Part shown: piece by piece, positions 24,723 to 33,711 of the stretch | Position numbering within the stretch: position 1 is the first letter of the stretch | Layout of the letters: each line of letters begins with the position of its first letter | Source: Hymenobacter sp. H14-R3 | Lineage (GTDB): Bacteria; Bacteroidota; Bacteroidia; Cytophagales; Hymenobacteraceae | Direction: 5' to 3' | Assembly (NCBI RefSeq): GCF_030063445.1 | Contig: NZ_JASITD010000020.1 | Location: 1 to 64,000, forward strand | Length of the DNA stretch: 64,000 bases | Notes under the pieces: model-generated | Told to the model about the DNA's origin: nothing | Seen by the model: the letters and a program-made list of their open reading frames with translations, nothing else | Database searches by the model: none | Position numbers and translations under genes: made by a program

Positions 24723-25613
24723 ATGGACTACGCCCTTGAACACCACGATGTGCCTACCAATGGCCTGCGGCTGCACGTGGTGCAGTGCGGCCCGCCCGCC
24801 GGCCCGCTAGTGGTGCTGCTGCACGGCTTTCCGGAGTGCTGGTTTAGCTGGCGGGCCCAGCTTACGGCGCTGGCTGCGGCCGGCTACCGCGTGTGGGCCC
24901 CCGACCAGCGCGGCTACAACCTGAGCGATAAGCCCTTGGAAATCAGCGCGTATGCGTTGCCCGTGCTCGCGGCTGATATCGTGGGCCTGCTCGATGCGGC
25001 GGGGCAGCGCCAAGCGCATATTGTGGGGCACGACTGGGGCGGCATCGTGGCGTGGTACCTGGCGGCGCACCACGCGCAGCGGGTGGCGAGCACCAGCATC
25101 CTCAACGTGCCGCACCCGGCGGTGCTGGTGCCCAACCTCTGGCGCGTGCCCGACCAGCTGGCGCGCAGTTGGTACATGCTGTTTTTTCAACTGCCGGGCT
25201 TGCCCGAGCGCCTCATTCGGCGGCGCAACTGGCACTTGGGGGCGCAGTCGCTGCTCGGCAGCAGCCGGCCCGGCACCTTCAGCGCGGCCGAGCTGGCGCG
25301 TTATAAGGTGTCCTGGGCGCAGCCGGGCGCGCTCACGGCCATGCTCAACTGGTACCGGGCGCTCCGGCTGCCCGCCGGCCCGGCCTGGCCGCGCATCGAG
25401 CAGCCAGTGCAGGTTATCTGGGGCCAGCAGGATGCCTTTTTGAATGCGAAGCTGGCCGAACTCAGTTTGGCGCAGTGCGCGCAGGGCGCGGTGCACTACT
25501 TTCCGCAGGCTTCGCACTGGGTGCAGCTGGAAGAAGCCGAGGCCGTTAATACCTTATTGCTGAAGTTTATAGCTACTAATTCGTTGTCTCCTGATTTGAC
25601 TTTGCCCGCGTGA
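24723..25613 (+). CDS. alpha/beta hydrolase, epoxide hydrolase-like
   Basis: The 296-residue protein has the alpha/beta-hydrolase order: oxyanion motif LLHGFPECWFSWRAQL at about residue 38, GYRVWAPDQRGYNLSDKP, nucleophile elbow VGHDWGGIVAWYLA (Asp nucleophile in GHDWG, diagnostic of epoxide hydrolase/haloalkane dehalogenase types). Later come VQVIWGQQDAFL (acid) and the His in QASHWVQLEEAEAV. It should hydrolyse small epoxides or related esters in the cytoplasm. It overlaps the following TIGR03915 gene by 3 bp (TGA within GTGA), showing translational coupling. An upstream ATG at 24699 is less likely. Confidence 0.87.
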   Translation: MDYALEHHDVPTNGLRLHVVQCGPPAGPLVVLLHGFPECWFSWRAQLTALAAAGYRVWAPDQRGYNLSDKPLEISAYALPVLAADIVGLLDAAGQRQAHIVGHDWGGIVAWYLAAHHAQRVASTSILNVPHPAVLVPNLWRVPDQLARSWYMLFFQLPGLPERLIRRRNWHLGAQSLLGSSRPGTFSAAELARYKVSWAQPGALTAMLNWYRALRLPAGPAWPRIEQPVQVIWGQQDAFLNAKLAELSLAQCAQGAVHYFPQASHWVQLEEAEAVNTLLLKFIATNSLSPDLTLPA

Positions 25614-26521
25614 GCCAGCTTACTCCCCTTCGCCCCGCTACCAGCACGGCCGTGGGCCCGGTGGCCGCCCGCCGGCCCGCCCCCGAGCTGCGCAACCCGC
25701 CCGCCGACTACACCTACGACGGCTCGTTTGAGGGCCTGCTCACGGTGCTGTTTCGGGTGTACGACCGCAAGTCGGCCCCCAGCAGCATCCAGCCCGAGGT
25801 GGCCGCGCAGGGCGGGCTGTTTGCCCAAACCGTGCCCGTGGCCACCGACGAAACCCTGGCCGCCCGCACCTGGGACGGCCTGCTGCGCTTCATGCCCGAG
25901 CCGGCGCGGGCGCGCCTCTACCACGTTTTTTTGAGCGAAGACCCCGAGCGCGAGCTGCTCATCTTCCGCTACGCCGACACGGCCCTGCGCGCCGACCGCG
26001 ATATTTCTGACAACTACGCCGATGCCACCGTGCGCCGCTGCCAGCGCCTGGCCCAGCAGCTGTTTCGCGAGAAGCACCGCATGGAGGCGTTCGTGCGCTT
26101 CGAGAAGGCGCAGGATGGCCTGTTTCACGCCGTTATCGAGCCCGATTTCGACGTGTTACCGCTCATTATCAGTCACTTCACCAAGCGCTACGCCGACCAG
26201 CGCTGGCTCATTTTTGATAAGAAGCGCCGCTACGGCCTGCACTACGACCTGGTGCAAACCACCATTGTGGAGTTTGAAACCGGCGGCGGGGCCCCGCGCC
26301 GGGGCGAGCTGTCGGCCACTGTGCTCGACGAGCGCGAGCCGCTATTCAAAATCCTGTGGCAGGCGTATTTCGACCACGTCAATATTCCGGAGCGCAAAAA
26401 TCTGAAGCTGCAACACCGCCAGCTGCCCAAGCGCTACTGGAAATACCTGAGCGAGAAGCAGCCCCGCGAGCGCCGCTTTGTGCCCATCAACAACAAAAGC
26501 GGGCCCAATGGCGCGCAGTAG
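25610..26521 (+). CDS. TIGR03915-type putative DNA repair protein (DUF4130)
   Basis: The 303-residue protein starts at a GTG that overlaps the hydrolase stop codon. The first 30 residues are poorly conserved; from YTYDGSFEGLLTVLFRVYDR onward it matches the family that partners the radical SAM protein, with DISDNYADATVRRCQRLAQQ, FRFEKAQDGLFHAVIEPDFDVLPL-type middle, RWLIFDKKRRYGLHYDL and the C-terminal HVNIPERKNLKLQHRQLPKRYWKYL. The family is annotated as SAM-linked, uracil-DNA-glycosylase-like. Its partner lies upstream (22619-23887), separated by three other genes. A decayed copy of its last 35 codons exists at 30126-30233. Confidence 0.85.
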   Translation: MSQLTPLRPATSTAVGPVAARRPAPELRNPPADYTYDGSFEGLLTVLFRVYDRKSAPSSIQPEVAAQGGLFAQTVPVATDETLAARTWDGLLRFMPEPARARLYHVFLSEDPERELLIFRYADTALRADRDISDNYADATVRRCQRLAQQLFREKHRMEAFVRFEKAQDGLFHAVIEPDFDVLPLIISHFTKRYADQRWLIFDKKRRYGLHYDLVQTTIVEFETGGGAPRRGELSATVLDEREPLFKILWQAYFDHVNIPERKNLKLQHRQLPKRYWKYLSEKQPRERRFVPINNKSGPNGAQ

Positions 26522-26618
26522 GGTAGGGGCGGGGCCGCCGCCAGCCGGCATTTGAAAAGTGCGCCCGGCAAGCAACCCCCGCCCCGCCCGCGCTGCCTTT
26601 GGGGAAGAATAAACTTCT

Positions 26619-29183
26619 ATGCGCCCCCAACTTATTTCGCCTAGTGTATTGCTGGCTAGTGCCTTAATCGGCTATACTGTGCCGGGTTACGGCCAGGCCC
26701 CCGCCCGCGTGGCGGGCCGCCTCACGGGCACCGTCACGGACGGGGCCACGGCCAGGCCAATTGGCTACGCCTCGGTGGCCGTGCTGGCTGAGGACGGCTC
26801 GCCCGTGGCCGGCGGCGGGTGCGGCGGCGATGGGCAGTTTGTGCTGCCCGGCATTCCGGCCGGCACCTACACGCTGCTGGTGCGCTTTTTGGGCTACCAG
26901 GACGAGCGGCGGCCGGGCGTGGTGGTGCCGGCCGGCGGCACGGTGGCCCTGGGCAACGTGCCCCTGACCGCGGCCACCCAAAAGCTGGGCGAAGTGGTGA
27001 TAACGGCCGCCAAGCCGCTCATCGAGGAGCAGGCCGACCGCACCATCTACCACGCTGACCAGGATAAAACCACGGCCGGCGGCGACGCCGTGGACGTGCT
27101 GCGGCGCGCACCGCTGCTGAGCGTGGACCTGGATGGCAACGTGAGCCTGCGCGGCAACCAGAATATTAAGGTGCTGATTAACAACAAGCCCTCGACCCTC
27201 ACCGCCAACGGCGTGGCCGACGGCCTGCGCCAGCTGCCCGCCGACCAGATTCTGCGGGTAGAAGTAATAACTTCGCCCTCAGCGAAGTACGATGCCGAGG
27301 GCTCGGGCGGCATCATCAACATCGTGACCAAGCAAAATACCCTGCGTGGCGGCCAGCTGAGCCTCGATGGCAGCGGCGGCACCCGCTCGGGCACCCTCAA
27401 CCTGAACGGGGGCTACCGCACCGGCCGCATGGGCTTCGCGCTCGGTGGCTTCGGGCGGGCGGGCTACAACACGCCGGGCAGCTTCACCAACGACCAGCTG
27501 ACCACCAGCCCCGCCACCGGCCTGCCAACCCGCACCACCCAAACCGCCGACACGCGCCAGAACCAGCTGTTTGGCCGCTACACCTTCGGCTGGGATTACG
27601 ATATCGACAAGCACAACGCGCTGGCCGCCTCCCTCACCTACGGCACCCGCAACGCCACCACCTACCAGGATGCGCTGGCCACCAGTACGATACGCCCCGG
27701 CGGCGCGGTTGCCAGCTCGCTGCGCAACGTAAAAACCACCGACGACTCGGGTACCGTCGATGCCAGCCTCACCTACACCCACCTCTACGACGCGCCGCAG
27801 CGCGAGCTGAGCGTGCTGGCGCTGCTGAGCCGCAACAGCCGCACCTACGCCTTCGGCAACGACACCTACGCCGCCACCGACGCGGCCAGCCGCGGCCCCG
27901 CCGGCAACGACAACCCTAGCACCAACCAGGAGCTCACCGCCCAGCTCGACTACCAGACGCCCACCGCCAAAAACCACTTGCTCGAAGTAGGCGTGAAGGA
28001 CATCCGGCGCACCGTGCGCAGCGACTACACCTACTACGGGCAGCTGGCTAACGTGCAGGCCGACAACTCGTTCACGTATCAGCAAAACGTGGTGGCCGGC
28101 TACTTGGCCTACACCCTGCCCTTGCCCCAAGGCTTCGTGCTGAAGCCCGGTGTGCGCTACGAGTACACGGCCATCGAGGCCGGCTACGGCCGCGGCGTGG
28201 TGCCTGCTATTGCCGTGCCGAGCTACGGCGTGCTGGTGCCCAGCGTGAGCCTGCTGCGCAAGCTGGCCAATGGCAACGTGCTGAAACTGGCCTACAACCG
28301 CCGCTTGCAGCGCCCGGCCCTCCAGTTTCTCAACCCCAACCTGCAAGCCGCCAACCCGCTCATCCAAACCCAGGGCAACCCGCTGCTCAGCCCCGAATAT
28401 ACCAACAACTACGAGCTGGGTTACAGCACTTTGCTGCGGCAGGCCAACCTCAGCTTCTCGGCATTTGCGCGCAACACCACCGGCTCCATCCAGTCGGTGC
28501 GCACGCCGCTGGGCGATGCGCGGTACCCCGGCGCGGTGCGCATTGATTTTCAGAATATCGGCCACGAAAACGCCTACGGCGGCAGTGCCTTTGGGAGCCT
28601 CAACCTCGGTAGCACGTTCAGCGTTAGCGGCGGCCTCGATACCTACTACGCCGTGCTCAGCAACCGCGTGGCCGACCCGCTGTACGCCGCCCGCAACGCC
28701 GGCCTGGTGCTGAGCGGCCGCCTTTACGGCAGCTACGCCCTGCCCAAGGGCTGGGGCGTGCAGCTGTTTGGCTTCTACCGCGGCCAGCAGGTGCAGCTGC
28801 AAGGCTCTCAAAGCAGCTTTGCGGTGTACAGCATGAGCCTGAAACACGAGTTTGCCGACAAAAAGGGCAGCCTGGGCTTCGGGGCCGAAAACTTTTTTTC
28901 GCCCCGCAACACCGTGTGCAACGACATCGCCAGCCCGCTGCTCGCCCAAACCACCCGCACCACCCAGCACCTCACCAGCTTCAAGGTGTACTTCAGCTAC
29001 CGCATCGGCAAGCTCACCGCCGACCTGCCCACCCGCAAAACCGTACGCAACGACGACCTCAAGCTGGACGAAAACGGCGGCGGCAGCCAGGGCAGCGGCG
29101 GCCCGCCCGCTGCTAGCCGCCCGGTGCCCGTTGTGCCCGCGCCCGTTGCACCCGCGCCCGTTGCGCCCGTTAGTCCGAAGTAG
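26619..29183 (+). CDS. TonB-dependent receptor-like outer-membrane protein
   Basis: The 854-residue protein has a weak signal peptide, then a carboxypeptidase-like regulatory domain at about 30-115 (GRLTGTVTDGATARPIGYASVAV, GTYTLLVRFLGYQDERRPGV). The plug follows (TTAGGDAVDVLRRAPLLSVDLDG, GGIINIVTKQN), and then a barrel of the OMP_b-brl_3 type with KPGVRYEYTAIEAGYG and YNRRLQRPALQFLNP. The last 40 residues are Pro/Ala/Val repeats (PAPVAPAPVAPVSP), an unusual tail that may be periplasmic or surface exposed. No SusD partner is nearby, so the substrate cannot be inferred. Likely monocistronic. Confidence 0.88.
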   Translation: MRPQLISPSVLLASALIGYTVPGYGQAPARVAGRLTGTVTDGATARPIGYASVAVLAEDGSPVAGGGCGGDGQFVLPGIPAGTYTLLVRFLGYQDERRPGVVVPAGGTVALGNVPLTAATQKLGEVVITAAKPLIEEQADRTIYHADQDKTTAGGDAVDVLRRAPLLSVDLDGNVSLRGNQNIKVLINNKPSTLTANGVADGLRQLPADQILRVEVITSPSAKYDAEGSGGIINIVTKQNTLRGGQLSLDGSGGTRSGTLNLNGGYRTGRMGFALGGFGRAGYNTPGSFTNDQLTTSPATGLPTRTTQTADTRQNQLFGRYTFGWDYDIDKHNALAASLTYGTRNATTYQDALATSTIRPGGAVASSLRNVKTTDDSGTVDASLTYTHLYDAPQRELSVLALLSRNSRTYAFGNDTYAATDAASRGPAGNDNPSTNQELTAQLDYQTPTAKNHLLEVGVKDIRRTVRSDYTYYGQLANVQADNSFTYQQNVVAGYLAYTLPLPQGFVLKPGVRYEYTAIEAGYGRGVVPAIAVPSYGVLVPSVSLLRKLANGNVLKLAYNRRLQRPALQFLNPNLQAANPLIQTQGNPLLSPEYTNNYELGYSTLLRQANLSFSAFARNTTGSIQSVRTPLGDARYPGAVRIDFQNIGHENAYGGSAFGSLNLGSTFSVSGGLDTYYAVLSNRVADPLYAARNAGLVLSGRLYGSYALPKGWGVQLFGFYRGQQVQLQGSQSSFAVYSMSLKHEFADKKGSLGFGAENFFSPRNTVCNDIASPLLAQTTRTTQHLTSFKVYFSYRIGKLTADLPTRKTVRNDDLKLDENGGGSQGSGGPPAASRPVPVVPAPVAPAPVAPVSPK

Positions 29184-29284
29184 GTCGCCCTGCGCCCCGC
29201 AGCTAAACAATCACCTGCGCCCCGTGGTCTTGAAGAACGCAGTGGCGCGCCGCCGCTGCCCACTACTCGTTAATCTTCTCAACT

Positions 29285-30010
29285 ATGAACATCGGAATTA
29301 TTGGCGCCGGCCACATCGGCAGCGCGCTGGCCGTGCGGCTCGTCAGCCTCGGCCACTCGGTACTGATTGCCAACTCGCGCGGCCCCGAAACGCTGGGCGA
29401 CGTGGCCCAAAAAACCGGCGCTACCCCCGCCACGGCCCGCGAAGCCGCCCAGCACGGCGAAATTATCGTGGTCACCATTCCGCTGATAAACATCCCCGAC
29501 CTGCCCAAGGACCTGTTTGCGGGCGTATCGGCCGACGTGCCGGTTATCGACACCAGCAACTACTACCCCCTGCTGCGCGACGGCCACTTGCGCGAACTCG
29601 AAACCGGCACCCTCACCGAAAGCGAGTGGGTGCAGCAGCACTTGGGCCGCCCGGTGGTGAAGGTGTTCAACAACATCTACGCCGAGCACCTCGAAAAAAA
29701 GGGTACGCCCGTGGGCACGCCCGACCGCATCTCACTACCCGTAGCCGGCGACGACGAGGCTGCCAAGCGCAAGGTGATGGACCTGGTGGAGGAGCTGGGC
29801 TTCGACGCCGTGGAAGACGGTACCCTCCACGAGTCGTGGCGGCAGCAGCCCGGTACCCCTTCGTACGGGGCCGACTGGCCCGCGCACAAGCTGCGCGAGC
29901 ACCTGCGCAGCCTGGGCCACGAGCGCACCGAGGAGCAGCACGCTCAATACCTGGCCAACCACGCCGAGCAGGAAAAGCAAATGGCCGCGCAAGGCATTAA
30001 GCTGAAGTAG
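29285..30010 (+). CDS. NADPH-dependent F420 reductase-like oxidoreductase
   Basis: The 241-residue cytoplasmic protein starts with a Rossmann motif (MNIGIIGAGHIGSALAVRLV) and continues IANSRGPETLGDVAQKTGA, ADVPVIDTSNYYPLLRDG and VVKVFNNIYAEHLEKKG, the pattern of the F420-oxidoreductase/NADP-binding family PF03807. These usually act as small NADPH-dependent reductases; true F420 is not expected in this phylum. The C-terminal 40 residues are charged (HLRSLGHERTEEQHAQYL). It stands alone and is followed by a strong bidirectional terminator. Confidence 0.85.
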   Translation: MNIGIIGAGHIGSALAVRLVSLGHSVLIANSRGPETLGDVAQKTGATPATAREAAQHGEIIVVTIPLINIPDLPKDLFAGVSADVPVIDTSNYYPLLRDGHLRELETGTLTESEWVQQHLGRPVVKVFNNIYAEHLEKKGTPVGTPDRISLPVAGDDEAAKRKVMDLVEELGFDAVEDGTLHESWRQQPGTPSYGADWPAHKLREHLRSLGHERTEEQHAQYLANHAEQEKQMAAQGIKLK

Positions 30011-30062
30011 CCACCTGCCAAAATTGAAGGCTGCCAGCCAAGCCGGCAGCCTTCGGGGTACC

Positions 30063-30102
30063 AACCAAAAGAGCCGCGGCAACTGCCGCGGCTCTTTTGG
30101 TT
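30063..30102. terminator. strong bidirectional terminator
   Basis: A perfect 18-bp inverted repeat (30063-30080 with 30085-30102, 4-base loop) has a GC-rich core agccgcggc and flanking A4/T4 runs on both sides. It lies 52 bp after the oxidoreductase stop. Confidence 0.85.
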
Positions 30103-30125
30103 AGCGTAGCTTTCTTGTTAGACTA

Positions 30126-30233
30126 CTATTCAAAACTTTGAAGTAGGTACAGTTGGCCCACGTCACTAGTGCGGAGCGTAAAAACCTGAAGCTGCACCAT
30201 CATCAGCTACTCAAGTAATACTATAAAATTTAG
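30126..30233 (+). pseudogene. decayed 3' scrap of a TIGR03915-like gene
   Basis: The frame from 30126 reads LFKTLK*VQLAHVTSAERKN then LKLHHHQLLK*YYKI*. It aligns without gaps to the last part of the intact TIGR03915 protein encoded at 26340-26450 (LFKILWQAYFDHVNIPERKN then LKLQHRQLPKRYWKYL). The nucleotide match is strongest in ggagcgtaaaaacctgaagctgca (shown here as the core only). Two stops interrupt it, and no upstream homology remains because a terminator precedes. It is either the end of a duplicated gene or an old insertion of a related sequence. The match is seen directly in the sequence. Confidence 0.75.
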
Positions 30234-30244
30234 GACTCACGTAA

Positions 30245-30372
30245 AAATGTCTGTCATTGCGAGAAACGCGAAGCAATCGCCCCTAAACGACACCTGAACG
30301 ACGACGTGCGGGTATCATTCAGGGGCGGTTGCCGCGCTCCACCGCATTGCGCTCGCAAGGACAGATGTTTTT
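30245..30372. repeat. palindromic REP-like repeat (tgtcattgcgag family)
   Basis: Left part gtctgtcattgcgag...gaagcaatcgcccct and right part aggggcggttgc...gctcgcaaggacaga are mirrored with several mismatches across 128 bp. The ends match the 1189-1276 and 35806-35954 elements. It lies between the decayed TIGR03915 scrap and the end of the NHL-repeat gene; the rest of 30373-30476 shows nothing further. Confidence 0.7.
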
Positions 30373-30476
30373 GCGCGAGTTATAAAAGCATGAAAATCAA
30401 TTAGATATCATCAAGAACTGACAAAGAACAACTAGCCGCCGGACCTGCCTCATTACCCTCAGAGCCGTTGGCGTGG

Positions 30477-31574
30477 CTACTGCCCGCTGATTTTGCGGAT
30501 GCGGTGGCTGTTGGTGTCAGCCACGTACAATTCGGTGCCCGCCGCATTTACCGCGAGGCCCACGGACCTACTGAATAGCGACGAGGCCACGGGGCCATCG
30601 GCAAAGCCCAAGCGGGTGCTGGAGCCAGCAAAGAGGCTCACCTGGCCAGCCGGACTGATGCAGCGCAGGCAGCCATTGCCCCAGTCAGCTACATACAGCG
30701 TGCCGCTGGCATCCACGGCCACGCCGGTAGGCAGGAAAAGCTTTGCCTGCGCCGCGTCGCCGTCGGCGTAGCCGGCCACGCCGCCCGCCACCGTGCTCAC
30801 TACCCCCGCCGGGGTAATGCTCCGAATGCGGTTGTTGCGGTAGTCCGCCACGTACACCGCGCCCTGCCCGTTAACCGCTACCCCGCTGGGGGAGTAAAAC
30901 AAAGCCGCGTTGCCGGGGCCATCGGCAAAGTTTTCGTCTACAAACTTCACATCGGCGGGGCCGCTGCCGGCCACCGTGCTCACCACGCCCTGCGCCGTAA
31001 TCTTACGGATGCGGTTGTTGTTTGAGTCGGCCACGTAGAGCGCGCCCTGCTGGTCGAGGGCCAGGCCCTGCGGCCGCCAGAATTTGGCCGTAGCGGCGGG
31101 GCCATCCTGCAGGCCCTGGCCCGCCGCCCCGGCCAACGTGCTCACCACCCCGGCCGGGCTAATGGTACGAATGCAATTATTGTTGGTATCGGCCACGTAC
31201 ACAGTACCTTGGGCATCAACCGCGATGCCGGTTGGCAGGAAGAATTGGGCGGTGGCACCCGGCCCATCGGTTTGGCCAGCCGTGCCGGTGCCCGCCAGCG
31301 TACTCACCACGCCCGCCGCCGTCACTTTGCGGATGCAGTTGTTGTTGATATCGGCCACGTACACGGTGCCCTGGGCATCAACCGCCACCGAGTTTGGCCC
31401 GTTGAACTGCGCGGCGCTGCCCGCCCCGTTGGTAAAACCCGCCGTGCCGGTGCCCGCCAGCGTGCTCACCGTGTAAGTTAGCGCGTGGCTGGTGGGGTCG
31501 TCGCGCTCGTTGCAGGCCAGTAGCGCCACCGCCAGCAGGCCCATCGCCCCTAGCCGGGATAGTGGAAATGTCAT
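30477..31574 (-). CDS. NHL-repeat lipoprotein
   Basis: The 365-residue product begins MTFPLSRLGAMGLLAVALLACNE, a lipoprotein signal with Cys at residue 21. The rest is about six near-identical NHL units of 55-60 residues, each with the pattern STLAGTGTAG, a GPNSVAVDAQGTVYVAD-like strand set and NNNCIRKVTAAGVV. This predicts a six-bladed beta-propeller on the outer or surface membrane leaflet. NHL propellers bind proteins, sugars or polymers; no ligand can be named. A longer frame from 31676 would precede the lipobox and is rejected. Nearly identical repeats may recombine. Confidence 0.85.
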   Translation of the reverse strand: MTFPLSRLGAMGLLAVALLACNERDDPTSHALTYTVSTLAGTGTAGFTNGAGSAAQFNGPNSVAVDAQGTVYVADINNNCIRKVTAAGVVSTLAGTGTAGQTDGPGATAQFFLPTGIAVDAQGTVYVADTNNNCIRTISPAGVVSTLAGAAGQGLQDGPAATAKFWRPQGLALDQQGALYVADSNNNRIRKITAQGVVSTVAGSGPADVKFVDENFADGPGNAALFYSPSGVAVNGQGAVYVADYRNNRIRSITPAGVVSTVAGGVAGYADGDAAQAKLFLPTGVAVDASGTLYVADWGNGCLRCISPAGQVSLFAGSSTRLGFADGPVASSLFSRSVGLAVNAAGTELYVADTNSHRIRKISGQ

Positions 31575-31941
31575 ACGAAAGTAAAGTGAAAGTGAGGGTG
31601 CTGATAGTGTAGACGTTGCGAGTGAGCAAGTTAGCGCGGCTGGCCAGTGCCGCGCGTGCGCCCGGGGCCACGCCACACTTAGCCAGGATATAGAAAATGC
31701 CCGGTCACCGCTGTTGTTCGTCAGGATAAATTAATAAGTAACTGATTATTAAATATTTAAGGCAAATTTATCGACTGCGTAGTGACTAGTTGCAGGGCTT
31801 ACGCGGAAAAATATTTTCCTTAACGCAACCGGGTGTGGCGCAAGCCCATAGTACCCACGCTACGCCCGGTTGCGTACCTGTAGTGAGTAAATAAGCACTC
31901 AGACCACAGAATTCAGTAGCCCAACTAATCATCCTCACAGC
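31575..31941. other. intergenic region with hairpin, AT-rich centre
   Basis: The gap separates divergent genes. It holds an AT-rich stretch (31720-31770), an exact TAnnTTTG match on the minus strand (TAAATTTG, 31770-31763) that could drive the NHL gene, and an imperfect hairpin at 31825-31873 (cgcaaccggg... with ...cccggttgcg). No gene is apparent. Confidence 0.45.
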
Positions 31942-32517
31942 ATGCGTGCCGAATACATGTTGCGCCACTGGTGCCTGGCCAGTACTAAGTTGGCTGCTTC
32001 CGCAACCGCGCGGCGGCTGTTTGGGGGGTATGCCACCGCGCCGGGGCCAGTCTGGTACCGGCTGCTGCTCCAACTCGACCAAACCTATTGCCTGGAAAAA
32101 TTGCTGGATAAAGGCCTGCGGGCCGTGCCGTTGCTGCAGGGCGGCTACCAGCTGGCGGGCCCGCACCTACAACTGCACCTGCCAGCTACCCAGCGCGGCC
32201 GCGCTCACGCTTGGTGTGCCAGCCTGCGGCTGCACAACGGCCCCGGCGGAGTGCTGCAGCTACTGCCCGCCGCACCAGCTGCGCCCGAAGTGGGTCAGGA
32301 CCAGGCCCCTAGCCATGTATTTGACAGGCAGGAGTTTCCGAAGCTACTACGGTGCATCAACCAGCAATTTGGCCGCTATTCCTTTGCCGATAGCCTCACC
32401 GTGGGGAGCGCCTACGTGGCCCTGGGCCCCGCTACCAAAGCAGGTTTTGTGGAAGTGCTCAACGACAACCAGCGGGTGCGCCAGTACCCCGCCAGCGCTT
32501 TTCGGTCCGAAGAATAA
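31942..32517 (+). CDS. hypothetical protein
   Basis: A 191-codon frame starting MRAEYMLRHWCLASTKLAAS has GC-rich third positions and balanced composition, unlike the overlapping frame 31946-32641, whose product is Pro/Ser/Ala-rich and Trp-heavy. The protein contains YRLLLQLDQTYCLEKLLDKG, GGYQLAGPHLQLHLP and RQEFPKLLRCINQQFGRYSF; it has no signal peptide or membrane segment. I do not recognise a family. It is followed after 120 bp by rfbD on the same strand. Confidence 0.6.
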   Translation: MRAEYMLRHWCLASTKLAASATARRLFGGYATAPGPVWYRLLLQLDQTYCLEKLLDKGLRAVPLLQGGYQLAGPHLQLHLPATQRGRAHAWCASLRLHNGPGGVLQLLPAAPAAPEVGQDQAPSHVFDRQEFPKLLRCINQQFGRYSFADSLTVGSAYVALGPATKAGFVEVLNDNQRVRQYPASAFRSEE

Positions 32518-32637
32518 GCCGCTCCCCCGCCGGCGCCGCTTGGGGCGGGCACCGGGCAAGCCGTACTTTCGGGGCTCGGTAGGCAGCGGCCGCGTGCCCG
32601 CCGCTACCAGGTGCCAGCAGGCCAACTTAAAAGCAAA

Positions 32638-33492
32638 ATGAATACTACGTTGATTTTTGGGGCCTCGGGCCAACTAGGGCAGTGCCTGGCGCACGTGGCC
32701 CAGCAGCAAGGCATGACGGACTTGGTTTTTCCACCCGAAGCTCAAGCTAATATTCTAAATGTAAGCGGCTTGCGCGAGTTATTCACTCAGCACCGCCCGG
32801 CCTATGCCATCAACTGCGCCGCCTACACGGCCGTAGACAAAGCCGAGGACGAGCTGGACCTGGCCCGCAAAGTGAACCGCGACGGCGTCGAAAACCTGGC
32901 CCGCCTCTGCGGCGAGTTCGGCACCACCCTCATCCAGATTTCGACCGATTTCGTGTTTGCCGGCAGCGGCAACCAGCCGCTCGTCGAAACCGACGAAACC
33001 GCGCCCATCAGCGTCTACGGCCTCACCAAGCTGGAGGGCGAGCAGGTAATTCCGGCCCTCACCAGCCAGTATTTCATCCTGCGCACCAGCTGGCTCTACT
33101 CCGAGTTTGCGGGCAACTTCGTGAAAACCATGCGCAAGCTGGGCCGCGAGCGCGACGAGCTGCGCGTTATCTGGGACCAGGCCGGCACGCCCACCTACGC
33201 CATCGACCTGGCCGGCTGCATCCTGCATATCATTGCCAGCCAGAGCGTTGCCTACGGTCTCTACCACTATAGCAACGAAGGCCTGACCTCGTGGTACGAC
33301 TTCGCCACTGCCATCTTCGAGCTCAGCAACATCCCGGTGCGCACCGTGCCTATCCGCACCGCCGAGTACCCCACCAAAGCCACCCGCCCGCCCTATTCGG
33401 TTATGGATAAGAGCAAGATAAAGAAGGAGTTGGGCGTAGTTATTCCGCACTGGCGCGTGAGCTTGCAGGCGTGCCTGGGGCAATTGGGATAG
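32638..33492 (+). CDS. rfbD: dTDP-4-dehydrorhamnose reductase
   Basis: RfbD reduces dTDP-4-keto-L-rhamnose to dTDP-L-rhamnose for cell-surface polysaccharide. The 284-residue protein has an N-terminal Rossmann motif (LIFGASGQLGQCLA), the short-chain reductase active-site SxxxYxxxK as STDFVF followed by ISVYGLTKLEGE, and ILRTSWLYSEFAGNFVKTM, a strong signature of this family. Other rml genes are not nearby, so it is an orphan of the pathway here. The ATG at 32638 is preferred to the upstream one at 32611. A long hairpin terminator follows. Confidence 0.92.
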   Translation: MNTTLIFGASGQLGQCLAHVAQQQGMTDLVFPPEAQANILNVSGLRELFTQHRPAYAINCAAYTAVDKAEDELDLARKVNRDGVENLARLCGEFGTTLIQISTDFVFAGSGNQPLVETDETAPISVYGLTKLEGEQVIPALTSQYFILRTSWLYSEFAGNFVKTMRKLGRERDELRVIWDQAGTPTYAIDLAGCILHIIASQSVAYGLYHYSNEGLTSWYDFATAIFELSNIPVRTVPIRTAEYPTKATRPPYSVMDKSKIKKELGVVIPHWRVSLQACLGQLG

Positions 33493-33535
33493 TACAGTAA
33501 AACGTGTAGAAAGCTGACGATTTTGATAAAAGTCA

Positions 33536-33604
33536 GCAAAAAGGCGGTCACCCAAAACGACGAAGCAACTCGCTTCGTCGCGCTTTGCGTGACCGCCTTT
33601 TTGC
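33536..33604. terminator. terminator after rfbD with inner hairpin
   Basis: Outer arms gcaaaaaggcggtcac (33536-33551) and its perfect complement (33589-33604) enclose an inner hairpin (gacgaagc...gcttcgtc). T5 and A5 runs at the two ends allow function in both directions. Confidence 0.8.
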
Positions 33605-33711
33605 TTAATACCCACACACTCCAGCAGGTTTGTGCTCCAGCGCATTCTAAAACTACTTTGCTGTCCTCTAGGCAGCTAAGCTAATAACCTCGCTGGTACG
33701 ACTCAAGAAGT

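Noticed and set aside
27279..29210. 643-codon open frame on the minus strand opposite the TonB-dependent receptor
   Set aside because: Its product is an Ala/Val/Gly/His-rich composition typical of the antisense of GC-rich coding sequence, with no motifs, while the plus strand encodes a recognisable receptor over the same span.
30245..30372. Possible CRISPR-like or tRNA-like structure
   Set aside because: The symmetry is a single palindrome with no regularly spaced repeats, and no tRNA arm set (T loop GTTCRANNC with CCA end) is present.
31946..32641. 231-codon frame overlapping the hypothetical gene at 31942-32517
   Set aside because: Composition is Pro/Ser/Ala/Trp heavy and third positions are not GC-biased in this frame; the other frame is more protein-like, though neither has a known family.
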